A stretch of 64,000 bases of DNA from positions 2,480,001-2,544,000 of the forward strand of contig OZ241337.1 of NCBI GenBank assembly GCA_965200435.1, in the 5' to 3' direction. The notes under the pieces were generated by a model. It searched no databases. It was not told the origin of the DNA and worked only from the letters and a program-made list of their open reading frames with translations. This DNA comes from Bin75 sp965200435. GTDB taxonomy: Bacteria > Nitrospirota > Nitrospiria > Nitrospirales > UBA8639. Position 1 is the first letter of the stretch. Every line of letters starts with the position of its first letter. Of the stretch, positions 43,038 to 51,444 are shown one piece after another. The translations under genes were made by a program, and so were the position numbers.

Positions 43038-44264
43038 ATGTCCAAACGGATAATGACTCGAATGTTTTTGTTTGTTTTCAGCATGGCCGTCATCGGAGGG
43101 TTTCCCGCATCGCTCTTGAGTTCCGTGGCGCTGGCGGCGGAAGATGACTCCTTGGCAAGCAAATTGAACCTTTCGCTGTACGGCTACGTGGAAACATCGT
43201 ATACGCAGAATTTCAATAATCCTGATAGCGGAATCAATAATAACCGGAGTTTTGACGGCGATTCGAATTCCTTCCGGCCCAACATGGCGCAAGTCGTTCT
43301 AGAGAAAGCCGCAAGTACAGGAGGGTCTTTCGCCGATCGGGCAGGTTTCCGTGTGAAGCTGAACTTCGGGGAAGATGCCAAATTTACCGGTGGCAATACA
43401 GGTGCCGACGAATTCGACTTTCAGGAAACGTACGTGCAATTCATCGCGCCGATTGGGAATGGGGTGACCTTCCAAGCTGGACGCATGAACACGTTGATCG
43501 GTTATGAAGTGATCGAAAGTCCGCTCAACCCTAATTTCTCCCGTTCGTTCTTGTTCGGCATGGGAGAACCATTCACCGTGACAGGTCTTCGGGCATCGTA
43601 TGACTTGAGTGATGACATTTCCTTTTCTACAAGCGTCATCGATTCATTTACTGGGGCACAAGTCGACGAAAACAACAGCAAGGAAGTCGAAGCCCTGCTC
43701 TCCCTAACACCTATGGATAACGTGGGAATTTCGATATTCGGTTTCTGGGGACCTGAGGGAGTCAGAGGTGCGAAGGATGCAGATCGTGTACAGGTTGGCG
43801 GTATTCTCGACGTGCAGGCTACCGAAAACCTGGAACTCGTGTTGGAGGGCTATTACGGAAATCAGGCCAATGAAAACAGGACTCCAGGTGGTGAGGATTT
43901 GCCGGAAGGCCAAAATGCCCGTTGGAATGGGGTTGCGGGCTACGTCATCTATGATTTCAATGATCGGTGGGGACTCCACGTCCGGGGAGAAGTATTCGAG
44001 GACCCGGCTGGTTTCTTCTCGTGCGGAGGTAGCATGGGTGAGGCTGGGAATGCTCTTGTCTGTCCTGACTGGCCGGCAGGCGAAAAACTAAATGGGCAAA
44101 CATTGTGGGAAACCACGTGGACCCTGCAATACAAGCCGACTCCCAATTTCATTACCAGAGCAGAGTTCCGGTACGACAAGTCCAACAGAAATTCATTTGA
44201 AGATGGCAGTGGGGTGGGGAACAACCAAACAACCCTGGCAGCGGAAGCGATCTTCCTCTTTTAG
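43038..44264 (+). CDS. Outer-membrane porin, OmpL-like beta-barrel (BBP2-type)
   Basis: A 408-residue exported beta-barrel. Signal peptide MSKRIMTRMFLFVFSMAVIGG... ends near ALA-AEDD. The mature N-terminus LNLSLYGYVETSYTQNFNNP and the strand pattern (FETYVQFIAPIGNGVTFQAGR, FQETYVQF, TEAIFLF at the C-end with terminal Phe) fit the BBP2 porin group. It is the first gene after the leader and shares the operon with amt. I chose ATG 43038 after AAGGAGAG (7-base gap). ATG 42942 in the same frame also has a perfect GGAGGAG, so a 32-residue longer form is possible. Entry of ammonium or other small solutes is a plausible role. Confidence 0.85.
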   Translation: MSKRIMTRMFLFVFSMAVIGGFPASLLSSVALAAEDDSLASKLNLSLYGYVETSYTQNFNNPDSGINNNRSFDGDSNSFRPNMAQVVLEKAASTGGSFADRAGFRVKLNFGEDAKFTGGNTGADEFDFQETYVQFIAPIGNGVTFQAGRMNTLIGYEVIESPLNPNFSRSFLFGMGEPFTVTGLRASYDLSDDISFSTSVIDSFTGAQVDENNSKEVEALLSLTPMDNVGISIFGFWGPEGVRGAKDADRVQVGGILDVQATENLELVLEGYYGNQANENRTPGGEDLPEGQNARWNGVAGYVIYDFNDRWGLHVRGEVFEDPAGFFSCGGSMGEAGNALVCPDWPAGEKLNGQTLWETTWTLQYKPTPNFITRAEFRYDKSNRNSFEDGSGVGNNQTTLAAEAIFLF

Positions 44265-44297
44265 GAAAATTCTCAATCCTTTATGAGGAGGGTGAAA

Positions 44298-45602
44298 ATG
44301 GAACAGAGGAAAATTTTATTACAATATTTAAGTGTATTATTTTCAGTATTTTTACTTTCTATTTGTGCCGGGACGGCCTTGGCGGAGGAAGGAGGCGCGG
44401 CGATCAGTGCGGGGGACACAGGGTGGCTTTTGACGTCTTCCGCGTTGGTGCTTGCCATGATCGTTCCGGGCTTGGCTCTCTTTTACGGAGGGATGGTCCG
44501 TGACAAAAACGTGCTCAGCACCATGATGTACAGTTTTATTTCCGTGTGCGTGGTCAGCGTGGTCTGGGTGTTGTGGGGGTATACCATCGCCTTCGGCACC
44601 GATGTGGGGAGCCTTGTCGGCAATTTCGAATTTCTGTGGTCGGACGGCGTTGGGCCGGAAGCCTTTCCCGGTACAGCCATCCCGCATCTTGCCTTCATGG
44701 TGTTTCAGCTCATGTTTGCGGCGATTACGGTGGCGTTGATCAGTGGGGCCATTGCGGAACGCATGAAGTTCATCGCGTACGTCCTGTTTGCGGTCCTGTG
44801 GGTGACCCTGATCTATGCCCCCCTGGCTCATTGGGTCTGGGGCGGCGGGTGGTTGGGTGAATTAGGGGCCTTGGATTTTGCCGGCGGCACCGTTGTACAC
44901 ATCAGTTCGGGCGTGGCTGCCTTGGCCGCTGCCCTGGTCCTGGGCAAGCGGCATGGCTATGGCGCCGAAAAGATGGCCCCTCATAACCTGCCGTTTACCG
45001 TGGTTGGCGCGGCTTTGTTATGGGTGGGATGGTTCGGGTTTAACGCGGGGAGCGCCTTGGCAGCCGATGGGGTTGCCGCGGGGGCTTTTGTCGCGACTCA
45101 GGTGGCGACGTCTGCCGGTGTTTTGGGATGGCTCGCGCTTGAATGGAGGGACAGCGGCAAACCAACGGCCCTGGGCGGGGCGAGCGGCGCCATTGCCGGT
45201 TTGGTGGCCATTACTCCGGCAGCGGGGTTTGTTGCCCCGCTTTCCTCGATTGTGATCGGGTTCGGTGCCGGGGCCGTCTGTTATTTAGCCGTGGTATGGA
45301 AATCCAAATTCGGGTATGATGATGCCCTTGACGTGCTGGGCATTCACGGCATCGGAGGGACTTGGGGGGCAATAGCCACGGGGCTTTTTGCCAGCGTGGG
45401 CGGTGGAACCGGCTTGTTTTTCGGAAATCCGGGGCAAGTGTTCGTTCAGGTCGTGGGCGTTGGCGCCACGTGGGTGTTTTCGTTTGCAGGCACCTTTATT
45501 ATTTTGAAGGTGTTGGATATGGTTATCGGCCTTCGGGTCGAGAAGGACGAGGAGATCATTGGCCTCGACCTGAGTGAACATAGCGAACGCGCATATACTT
45601 AG
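44298..45602 (+). CDS. amt: Ammonium transporter Amt, copy 1
   Basis: A 434-residue Amt/Mep/Rh channel with an N-terminal signal-like segment, as in AmtB. Family motifs present: GLALFYGGMVRDKN, FQLMFAAITVALISGA, WVWGGGWL, DFAGGTVVHISSG with the conserved pore His region, NLPFTVVGAALLWVGWFGFNAGS, and DVLGIHGIGGTWG with the second pore His. ATG 44298 follows AGGAGGG, 34 bases after the porin stop, so it is co-transcribed. A PII gene and a second Amt follow. Confidence 0.95.
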   Translation: MEQRKILLQYLSVLFSVFLLSICAGTALAEEGGAAISAGDTGWLLTSSALVLAMIVPGLALFYGGMVRDKNVLSTMMYSFISVCVVSVVWVLWGYTIAFGTDVGSLVGNFEFLWSDGVGPEAFPGTAIPHLAFMVFQLMFAAITVALISGAIAERMKFIAYVLFAVLWVTLIYAPLAHWVWGGGWLGELGALDFAGGTVVHISSGVAALAAALVLGKRHGYGAEKMAPHNLPFTVVGAALLWVGWFGFNAGSALAADGVAAGAFVATQVATSAGVLGWLALEWRDSGKPTALGGASGAIAGLVAITPAAGFVAPLSSIVIGFGAGAVCYLAVVWKSKFGYDDALDVLGIHGIGGTWGAIATGLFASVGGGTGLFFGNPGQVFVQVVGVGATWVFSFAGTFIILKVLDMVIGLRVEKDEEIIGLDLSEHSERAYT

Positions 45603-45702
45603 GGTTCAGATCGATTCGTGAGATCGGAGCGCGTCAGGCATACGCGGCCTTGGCCGTTTATGTCTTTTCGACGACACTTTCAATGTCGAAAGGGAGAAAC
45701 CC

Positions 45703-46041
45703 ATGAAACTCGTGAAAGCTATCATCAAGCCCTTTAAACTCGATGAGGTGAAAGACGCCCTGACTGAAATAGGCATTCAAGGCATGACGGTTTCGGAAGT
45801 CAAGGGATTTGGCCGGCAAAAAGGTCATAAAGAAACTTATCGGGGAACGGAGTACCAAATTGACTTCGTACCGAAAGTCGAACTTGAACTCGCAATTGCC
45901 GATAGCATGGAAGAAAAAGTTATTGAAGCCTTGAGGAAAACCGCCAAAACGGGAAGTATCGGCGATGGCAAAATTTTCATTTCAGATTTGAAGAATGTCA
46001 TTCGTATTCGCACCGGAGAGACGGGCGAAGGCGCGTTATAA
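45703..46041 (+). CDS. glnK: PII nitrogen regulatory protein
   Basis: A 112-residue PII signal protein. Starts MKLVKAIIKPFKLDEVKDAL, has the T-loop ETYRGTEYQIDF with Tyr51 as the usual uridylylation site, and the ATP/2-oxoglutarate-binding C-terminal segments TGSIGDGKIFI and IRIRTGE. Position between two amt genes makes the GlnK type likely: it would block the channel when nitrogen is sufficient. GlnB is the alternative name. A AAAGGGAGAAACCC ribosome site precedes the ATG. Confidence 0.95.
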   Translation: MKLVKAIIKPFKLDEVKDALTEIGIQGMTVSEVKGFGRQKGHKETYRGTEYQIDFVPKVELELAIADSMEEKVIEALRKTAKTGSIGDGKIFISDLKNVIRIRTGETGEGAL

Positions 46042-46203
46042 CCGGTGTTTCAGCAACCATCTGACGGTCCCTGTGCCAGATCATGGGCCGTTCTCGAAAT
46101 GGCCCGGGGGCCTCAGGCGTGAGTCTTCAATTTCCCGGCAACGGCTTGTTTGTGACGTCTCCGGCTGCGCCGGTTCATATAACCCATAACCCGAGGTGGA
46201 ATC

Positions 46204-47502
46204 GTGAAGCACTCGACCTTCTCATTCATATGGCTAGTGGTTGTCATTCTGAGTTTATGGTGCGGGCTGGCAACCGGATGGGCACAGGATGGGACCCCAG
46301 GAGCCATTGACACGGGTGATACGGCGTGGATTCTGGTGTCGTCCGCATTTGTCCTGTGTATGACCTTGCCCGGATTGGCGCTTTTTTATGGTGGACTTGT
46401 CAGGAGCAAAAACGTGCTTGGGACCCTGATGCATACCGCCATCATTCTCTGCATGATCAGTATCGTGTGGGTCCTGCTCGGCTATTCATTGGCATTCGGC
46501 ACCGACATGGGCGGCGTGATCGGCAGCCTGGAATTTTTGGGCTTGCAGGGAGTGGGACAGGACGTCTATCCCGGCACGGGTATCCCGCATTTGGCCTTTA
46601 TGGTGTTTCAACTTATGTTCGCCGCCATCACTGTGGCGCTGATCACCGGCAGTTTTGCCGAACGGATGAAGTTCACCGCGTTGTTGCTGTTTGCCGTCCT
46701 CTGGTCAGTCCTGATTTATTCACCTCTTGCCCATTGGGTCTGGGGCGGCGGTTGGTTGGCGGAAATGGGGGCCTTGGACTTTGCCGGAGGGGCCGTCGTT
46801 CATATCAGTTCGGGATTCGCCGCCCTCGTCTGTGCGCTGATGTTGGGACAACGAAAAGGCTACGGGGTTGAGTCCATGCTGCCACACAACCTTCCCATGA
46901 CGGTTTTGGGGACGGGACTGTTGTGGTTCGGGTGGTTCGGATTCAACGCGGGAAGTGCCTTGGGGGCCAACGGCGGTGCGGCGTCAGCTTTTGTCGCCAC
47001 CCATATTGCCGCCTGTGCCGGCGGGATCAGTTGGATGGTCGCTGAATGGATGAAAACCGGCAAACCCACCACGCTTGGAGTGGCGAGCGGAATTATCGCG
47101 GGCTTGGCGACCATTACCCCCGGCGCGGGTTTTGTTTCGCCACTGTCGGCGTTAGTGATCGGTCTTGTTGCCGGCGTCATTTGCTACGCCGCCGTTCTCG
47201 TAAAAGTACGACTTGGGTACGATGATTCACTCGACGTGGTCGCCATTCACGGGGTGGGCGGATTTAGCGGGATTCTGGCAACCGGGTTATTTGCTTCCAT
47301 CGGGGTCCAGGGGTTATTTTTCGGAAACCCGGGTCAATTTGTGATTCAGATCGTGTTGGCACTTTCCACGCTGGTGTTTGTCCTGGTTGGAACCTTTGTG
47401 ATTTTGAAAGTCGTCGATCTGATGGTTGGCCTGCGCGTGTCCCCGCAAGATGAAGAAGTCGGGCTCGATTTGAGCCAGCATAGCGAACGTGCCTATTCCT
47501 GA
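46204..47502 (+). CDS. amt: Ammonium transporter Amt, copy 2
   Basis: A 432-residue Amt paralogue, starting at GTG 46204, with the same landmark motifs as copy 1: GLALFYGGLVRSKN, FQLMFAAITVALITGS, HWVWGGGWL, DFAGGAVVHISSGF, GLLWFGWFGFNAGSALG, and DVVAIHGVGGFSG. Similarity to copy 1 is high along the whole length, ending in DLSQHSERAYS versus DLSEHSERAYT. The two probably arose by duplication around the PII gene. It precedes glnA by about 50 bp. Whether the copies differ in affinity is not visible in the sequence. Confidence 0.94.
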   Translation: MKHSTFSFIWLVVVILSLWCGLATGWAQDGTPGAIDTGDTAWILVSSAFVLCMTLPGLALFYGGLVRSKNVLGTLMHTAIILCMISIVWVLLGYSLAFGTDMGGVIGSLEFLGLQGVGQDVYPGTGIPHLAFMVFQLMFAAITVALITGSFAERMKFTALLLFAVLWSVLIYSPLAHWVWGGGWLAEMGALDFAGGAVVHISSGFAALVCALMLGQRKGYGVESMLPHNLPMTVLGTGLLWFGWFGFNAGSALGANGGAASAFVATHIAACAGGISWMVAEWMKTGKPTTLGVASGIIAGLATITPGAGFVSPLSALVIGLVAGVICYAAVLVKVRLGYDDSLDVVAIHGVGGFSGILATGLFASIGVQGLFFGNPGQFVIQIVLALSTLVFVLVGTFVILKVVDLMVGLRVSPQDEEVGLDLSQHSERAYS

Positions 47503-47550
47503 GAACGCGTTCGTGTTGTCAAACCTATTTTGTGAAGAAGGAGGTACGGA

Positions 47551-48960
47551 ATGACTCCGCGTGAAGTATTGGATTTTGCCAAAAAGAACAAGGTGGAAAT
47601 GGTCGATCTCAAATTTGTGGATCTGGTAGGGACATGGCAGCATTTTTCCCTCCCGACCTCAGAACTGACGTTGGATCTGTTTAAGGATGGTGCGGGATTT
47701 GACGGGTCGTCCATCCGGGGGTGGAAAGCGATTCAGAACAGCGACATGCTGGTTTTCCCCGATCCGAACACCGCCCGGTTGGATCCGTTTACCGAACTGT
47801 CCACGCTCAGCATGGTGTGTAGCGTGCAAGATCCGATCACGCGCGCCGTCTACGAACGCGACCCGCGAGGCGTGGCGCAACGAGCAGAGCAATACCTGAA
47901 GAGCACCAGAATCGGCGACGTCTCCTATTGGGGGCCTGAAGCTGAATTTTTTGTTTTCGATCATGCCAGTTATGACCAAACCAGTAACTCGGGCTATTAT
48001 TTTGTCGACTCCGAGGAGGGTGTCTGGAATTCTGGCGATGATGGTCACAATCTGGGAGCGCGGCCCCGGCACAAGGAAGGCTATTTCCCTGTGGCTCCGA
48101 CGGATACGCAACAGGATATCCGGTCCGAAATGGTCAGGGAAATGGAAAAAGCCGGGATTCGCGTTGAAAAACATCACCACGAAGTGGCCACGGGAGGACA
48201 GGCTGAAATCGATCTGCGTTTTGACTCCTTGCTGCAGATGGCCGACAAGATGATGATGTACAAGTACATCGTCAAAAACGTGGCCCGGCGTCATAACAAA
48301 ACCGCGACGTTTATGCCAAAACCGTTATTCCAGGACAACGGAACCGGCATGCACACCCACCAAAGTATCTGGAAGGAAGGCAAACCGACGTTTGCCGGTA
48401 AAGAATACGCGGGTGTGTCGAAAACGTGCTTATATTATATCGGTGGCGTTCTGAAGCATGCTCTGGCTTTGGCGGCCTTTACGAATCCGACGACGAATTC
48501 CTATAAACGGTTGACGCCGGGATTCGAGGCTCCCGTCTTGTTGGCGTATTCAAGCCGGAACCGGTCGGCCGGCATCAGGATTCCGATGTATTCTCCCAAT
48601 CCGAAGGCCAAACGGATCGAAGTGAGGTTTCCCGACCCCTCGGCCAATTTCTATTTGGCGTTCAGTGCGATGCTGATGGCAGGGCTTGACGGCATTCAAA
48701 ATAAAATTGATCCCGGGGAAGCCATGGATAAAAATCTCTACGATTTGGCGCCGGAAGAAGCCTCGAATATTCCGACCGTTCCCGGAAGTTTAGACGAAGC
48801 TCTTAATAACCTGGAACATGATTATCAGTTTCTCTTAAAAGGCGGCGTGTTCAGTGAAGATCTGGTGGAAGCCTGGATCAGCTATAAACGGGAAAATGAA
48901 GCCGATGAGGTTCGCATTCGTCCCCATCCGCATGAATTCTTTTTGTACTACGATATTTAA
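47551..48960 (+). CDS. glnA: Glutamine synthetase, type I
   Basis: ATP-dependent glutamate plus ammonia to glutamine. The 469-residue subunit has the GS I motifs: DGSSIRGW, PDPNTA, GPEAEFFVFD, HHEVATGGQAEIDL, NGTGMHTHQSIWK, LTPGFEAPVLLAYSSRNRSAGIRIP and the adenylylation loop MDKNLYDLAPEEA with Tyr397. The adenylylation Tyr means GlnE-type regulation applies, and GlnE-like genes lie immediately downstream. A ribosome site AGGAGG is well placed. A strong terminator follows the stop. Confidence 0.96.
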   Translation: MTPREVLDFAKKNKVEMVDLKFVDLVGTWQHFSLPTSELTLDLFKDGAGFDGSSIRGWKAIQNSDMLVFPDPNTARLDPFTELSTLSMVCSVQDPITRAVYERDPRGVAQRAEQYLKSTRIGDVSYWGPEAEFFVFDHASYDQTSNSGYYFVDSEEGVWNSGDDGHNLGARPRHKEGYFPVAPTDTQQDIRSEMVREMEKAGIRVEKHHHEVATGGQAEIDLRFDSLLQMADKMMMYKYIVKNVARRHNKTATFMPKPLFQDNGTGMHTHQSIWKEGKPTFAGKEYAGVSKTCLYYIGGVLKHALALAAFTNPTTNSYKRLTPGFEAPVLLAYSSRNRSAGIRIPMYSPNPKAKRIEVRFPDPSANFYLAFSAMLMAGLDGIQNKIDPGEAMDKNLYDLAPEEASNIPTVPGSLDEALNNLEHDYQFLLKGGVFSEDLVEAWISYKRENEADEVRIRPHPHEFFLYYDI

Positions 48961-48987
48961 CGCCTGAATGAAAGATCCGTTGAGACG

Positions 48988-49028
48988 AAAAGGCGTATTT
49001 CCGCGTTGAAGGGGAATACGCCTTTTTT
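48988..49028 (+). terminator. Intrinsic terminator of glnA operon
   Basis: Stem AAAAGGCGTATTTCC (from 48988) with GGGAATACGCCTTTT and a T run to 49028. Twelve or more base pairs. It ends the porin-amt-glnK-amt-glnA unit and sits 28 bases before the convergent gene's stop. Confidence 0.88.
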
Positions 49029-49055
49029 GTTGGTCCTGCTTCCGTGAACAGGGGT

Positions 49056-51368
49056 TCATCCTTCCGTTGTTGTGCTCGACGACCGCCTTGTTTTCTTGAA
49101 CGGTTTTTGACAAAACAGCTTGACGAAGATCTCATGCGACCGGTTCATTCGTTCGTGCAACTCCCGTTCAAACGCCCGCGCTCCTTCTTGCCAGACACTG
49201 GTTATGTACCCCAATCTTCTTGCGAGATACGTCATGTCGTCGGAGCCGGATTTCGGTAGCACCAGATCCTTGGCGTGTCCGCGAACGATGCGCAACCCGT
49301 CGATGACCTTTCTCATAAACAGATAATTTTCCTTCAGGGTCGTTGTGTCCTGATCCGGGAGAAGTCTTGTTTCTTGAAGGGCCCCGAGCGCGTGCAGGGT
49401 GTTGGGTGTGCGGATTGAGGGTTCCCGGTGGCCATACTGTAATTGAAGGTATTGAACGGCGTACTCAACGTCGATGAGCCCACCCGAACTGTATTTCACG
49501 TGAACGGCCCCCGGGGGAACCAACTCCCGCATCTGCCTGCGGCGCAGGTGTAACGCGGTATCCAACGGCCAGGAAGCCCTGCTGTACACGAAATCGTCAC
49601 GGTAGCGTTCTATACGCCGGCCAAGCATGGCATTTCCCGCAACGTGACGCAGCTTGATCCATGCCTGTCGTTCAAAAGGCGCAGCGGCTCCTCCCGTCCG
49701 GTAATACCGTTTGACGTCTTCAAATGAATTCGCCAGCAGGCCTTTTTCTCCGTGAGGCCTCAACCGGATATCGAGTTGAAAAATTCCTTCTTTTTTTGCC
49801 TCGATCCAATGAAGAAATTCCTGGGCGAGTTGCTCATAATATTCACCCATGGAGGAGTGGGAAATGCCCGAGGTCTTTGAGGGGGTCTCATACACAAAGA
49901 CAATCTCAATATCAGAGGCATAGCCCAACTCACGTCCACCCAATTTACCCAATCCGCAAATACTGAACGGCAGCGCTCTCTGATTCGGCGCGTGAGGCTG
50001 TGCCTTGCTCAGGCAGACCACGGCCTGGGCTTCCACAAGGGCTTGGGCTAAGACCACTTCGGCCAAGGTCGTCAGAGATTCGGAGAAGGCTGGGAGCGAG
50101 GTCTTGTTGAGCATATGATGCAAGTCGATACGGAACAGTTCCTCATCCTTAAATTGATTCAGAATCGCCTTTCGGATTTCAGGGTTTTTACGCCTTCCGA
50201 GTCCGGACTCCAGCGTTCTGGCGAGAACAGTCTTCGCTGAAAGGATCTGAGGTTGCTGAAATTTTTCAACAAGAGACAGGAGATTGATGCGTTCCTGATA
50301 CAGAAAGTCTTCCCATAAGAAATCGCTTGTGCCGAACAACCTGGCGAGGTTAGCCAATAAATCTTTTCGGGCGAGCCACGTGACTTGTTTTGTACTGAGC
50401 CGTTGTTCCAACAACCGATCGACAAAATGATTGAAATGATTCAACGCCCTGCTGGGGTTTGGCGCCCAGGTGAGGGAATGGGTAAATTCCTTGATGAGGA
50501 CCGCTGCCACGGTCAGTTTCCGTTGTTCCGGCGCCGAGATGATTTTGTTCCCACGTCGATCCCTGACGAAAAACCGGTTGCGGACCTTTAACCCGTCTCC
50601 TTCGATCGTGGCCTTTGAAAAATAAATCCCTCTCATGGTTAACGCGTTCGTAAAGGCATACAAAAAAGCCGGAGAATCCATGCCCCTGATATCGATCACC
50701 GTTTCGCGCATGGACAGCTCATTGTTAAACAGAATGTCCGTCGGATAGGCAGGACCGGAAGCCTCCGCGTTTCTTTGCCCGAGGGTTTCAACCAATTTCC
50801 GGTTCACCCAAGTCCGGACATCCTGGATTTTTTGCGTCTCAAGCAGTCGAATCATGGCCGACAACTCCCGACTCAGTTCTTTTTCAATGGTTGCATTGAA
50901 TACAGCACCCGGCAACAGGTGAACCCGAAAAACGTCCACGACGGTTTTCCTTGACAGGCCCGGTCGGTGGCGATGTCGCGGAACCGGCCATTTGCGTGCT
51001 TGCCTGTGACGCAAGGATTGAGACGGCAGAGAAGGCGCGTGACGATCCTGGCCCGTAAACACGAGGGCTTCGCGTACATCGAAGCCATAGGCGGACAGCA
51101 TCCCACAAATTGTGGCAAATTCTGCGAAAGAATCGTAAGCGACGACCGTCAACCGGTATTGGCCGGCCTTGTTTGCAGATTGGACTTGAAGCGCGCAGGG
51201 ATGTTCCGGGGTCAAGGTGTTGGCCAACTCCACGTGTTTCGCAACGGTTCGCGCCGGAAACTGCGAGAAGTAATCCGGATCCATCCGATTCAGAAAATCT
51301 TTGATCACGACCGGATCGACCTGATGGCAGAGTCTTTCCAGTTCCGTCAAGTCGAACGTCTCTTTCAT
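49056..51368 (-). CDS. GlnE-like nucleotidyltransferase, C-terminal-type half with extra N-terminal domain
   Basis: A 770-residue protein. Residues about 15-115 look like a small regulatory domain (FLNRMDPDYFSQFPARTVAKHV then a betaalphabeta ACT-like stretch with AGQYRLTVVAYDSFAEFATICGMLSAYGFDVREALVFTG). From about residue 455 comes the nucleotidyltransferase core GLGKLGGRELGYASDIEIVFVYE, followed by RLRPHGEKGLLANS and the GGLIDVEYAVQYLQLQYG helix typical of GlnE. The metal motif reads SDIE rather than the common SDxD. It lies 50 bp from, and divergent to, the other GlnE-like half, and downstream of glnA. Probably controls glutamine synthetase adenylylation; which activity each half has is not settled. 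Confidence 0.75.
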   Translation of the reverse strand: MKETFDLTELERLCHQVDPVVIKDFLNRMDPDYFSQFPARTVAKHVELANTLTPEHPCALQVQSANKAGQYRLTVVAYDSFAEFATICGMLSAYGFDVREALVFTGQDRHAPSLPSQSLRHRQARKWPVPRHRHRPGLSRKTVVDVFRVHLLPGAVFNATIEKELSRELSAMIRLLETQKIQDVRTWVNRKLVETLGQRNAEASGPAYPTDILFNNELSMRETVIDIRGMDSPAFLYAFTNALTMRGIYFSKATIEGDGLKVRNRFFVRDRRGNKIISAPEQRKLTVAAVLIKEFTHSLTWAPNPSRALNHFNHFVDRLLEQRLSTKQVTWLARKDLLANLARLFGTSDFLWEDFLYQERINLLSLVEKFQQPQILSAKTVLARTLESGLGRRKNPEIRKAILNQFKDEELFRIDLHHMLNKTSLPAFSESLTTLAEVVLAQALVEAQAVVCLSKAQPHAPNQRALPFSICGLGKLGGRELGYASDIEIVFVYETPSKTSGISHSSMGEYYEQLAQEFLHWIEAKKEGIFQLDIRLRPHGEKGLLANSFEDVKRYYRTGGAAAPFERQAWIKLRHVAGNAMLGRRIERYRDDFVYSRASWPLDTALHLRRRQMRELVPPGAVHVKYSSGGLIDVEYAVQYLQLQYGHREPSIRTPNTLHALGALQETRLLPDQDTTTLKENYLFMRKVIDGLRIVRGHAKDLVLPKSGSDDMTYLARRLGYITSVWQEGARAFERELHERMNRSHEIFVKLFCQKPFKKTRRSSSTTTEG

Positions 51369-51444
51369 GGCAGGGAGTATACCTTAACATGCTATCATTG
51401 TAAGGAGCATTGAACCGTGCCTTTTGAAACGGGGAGTCGTCTTC

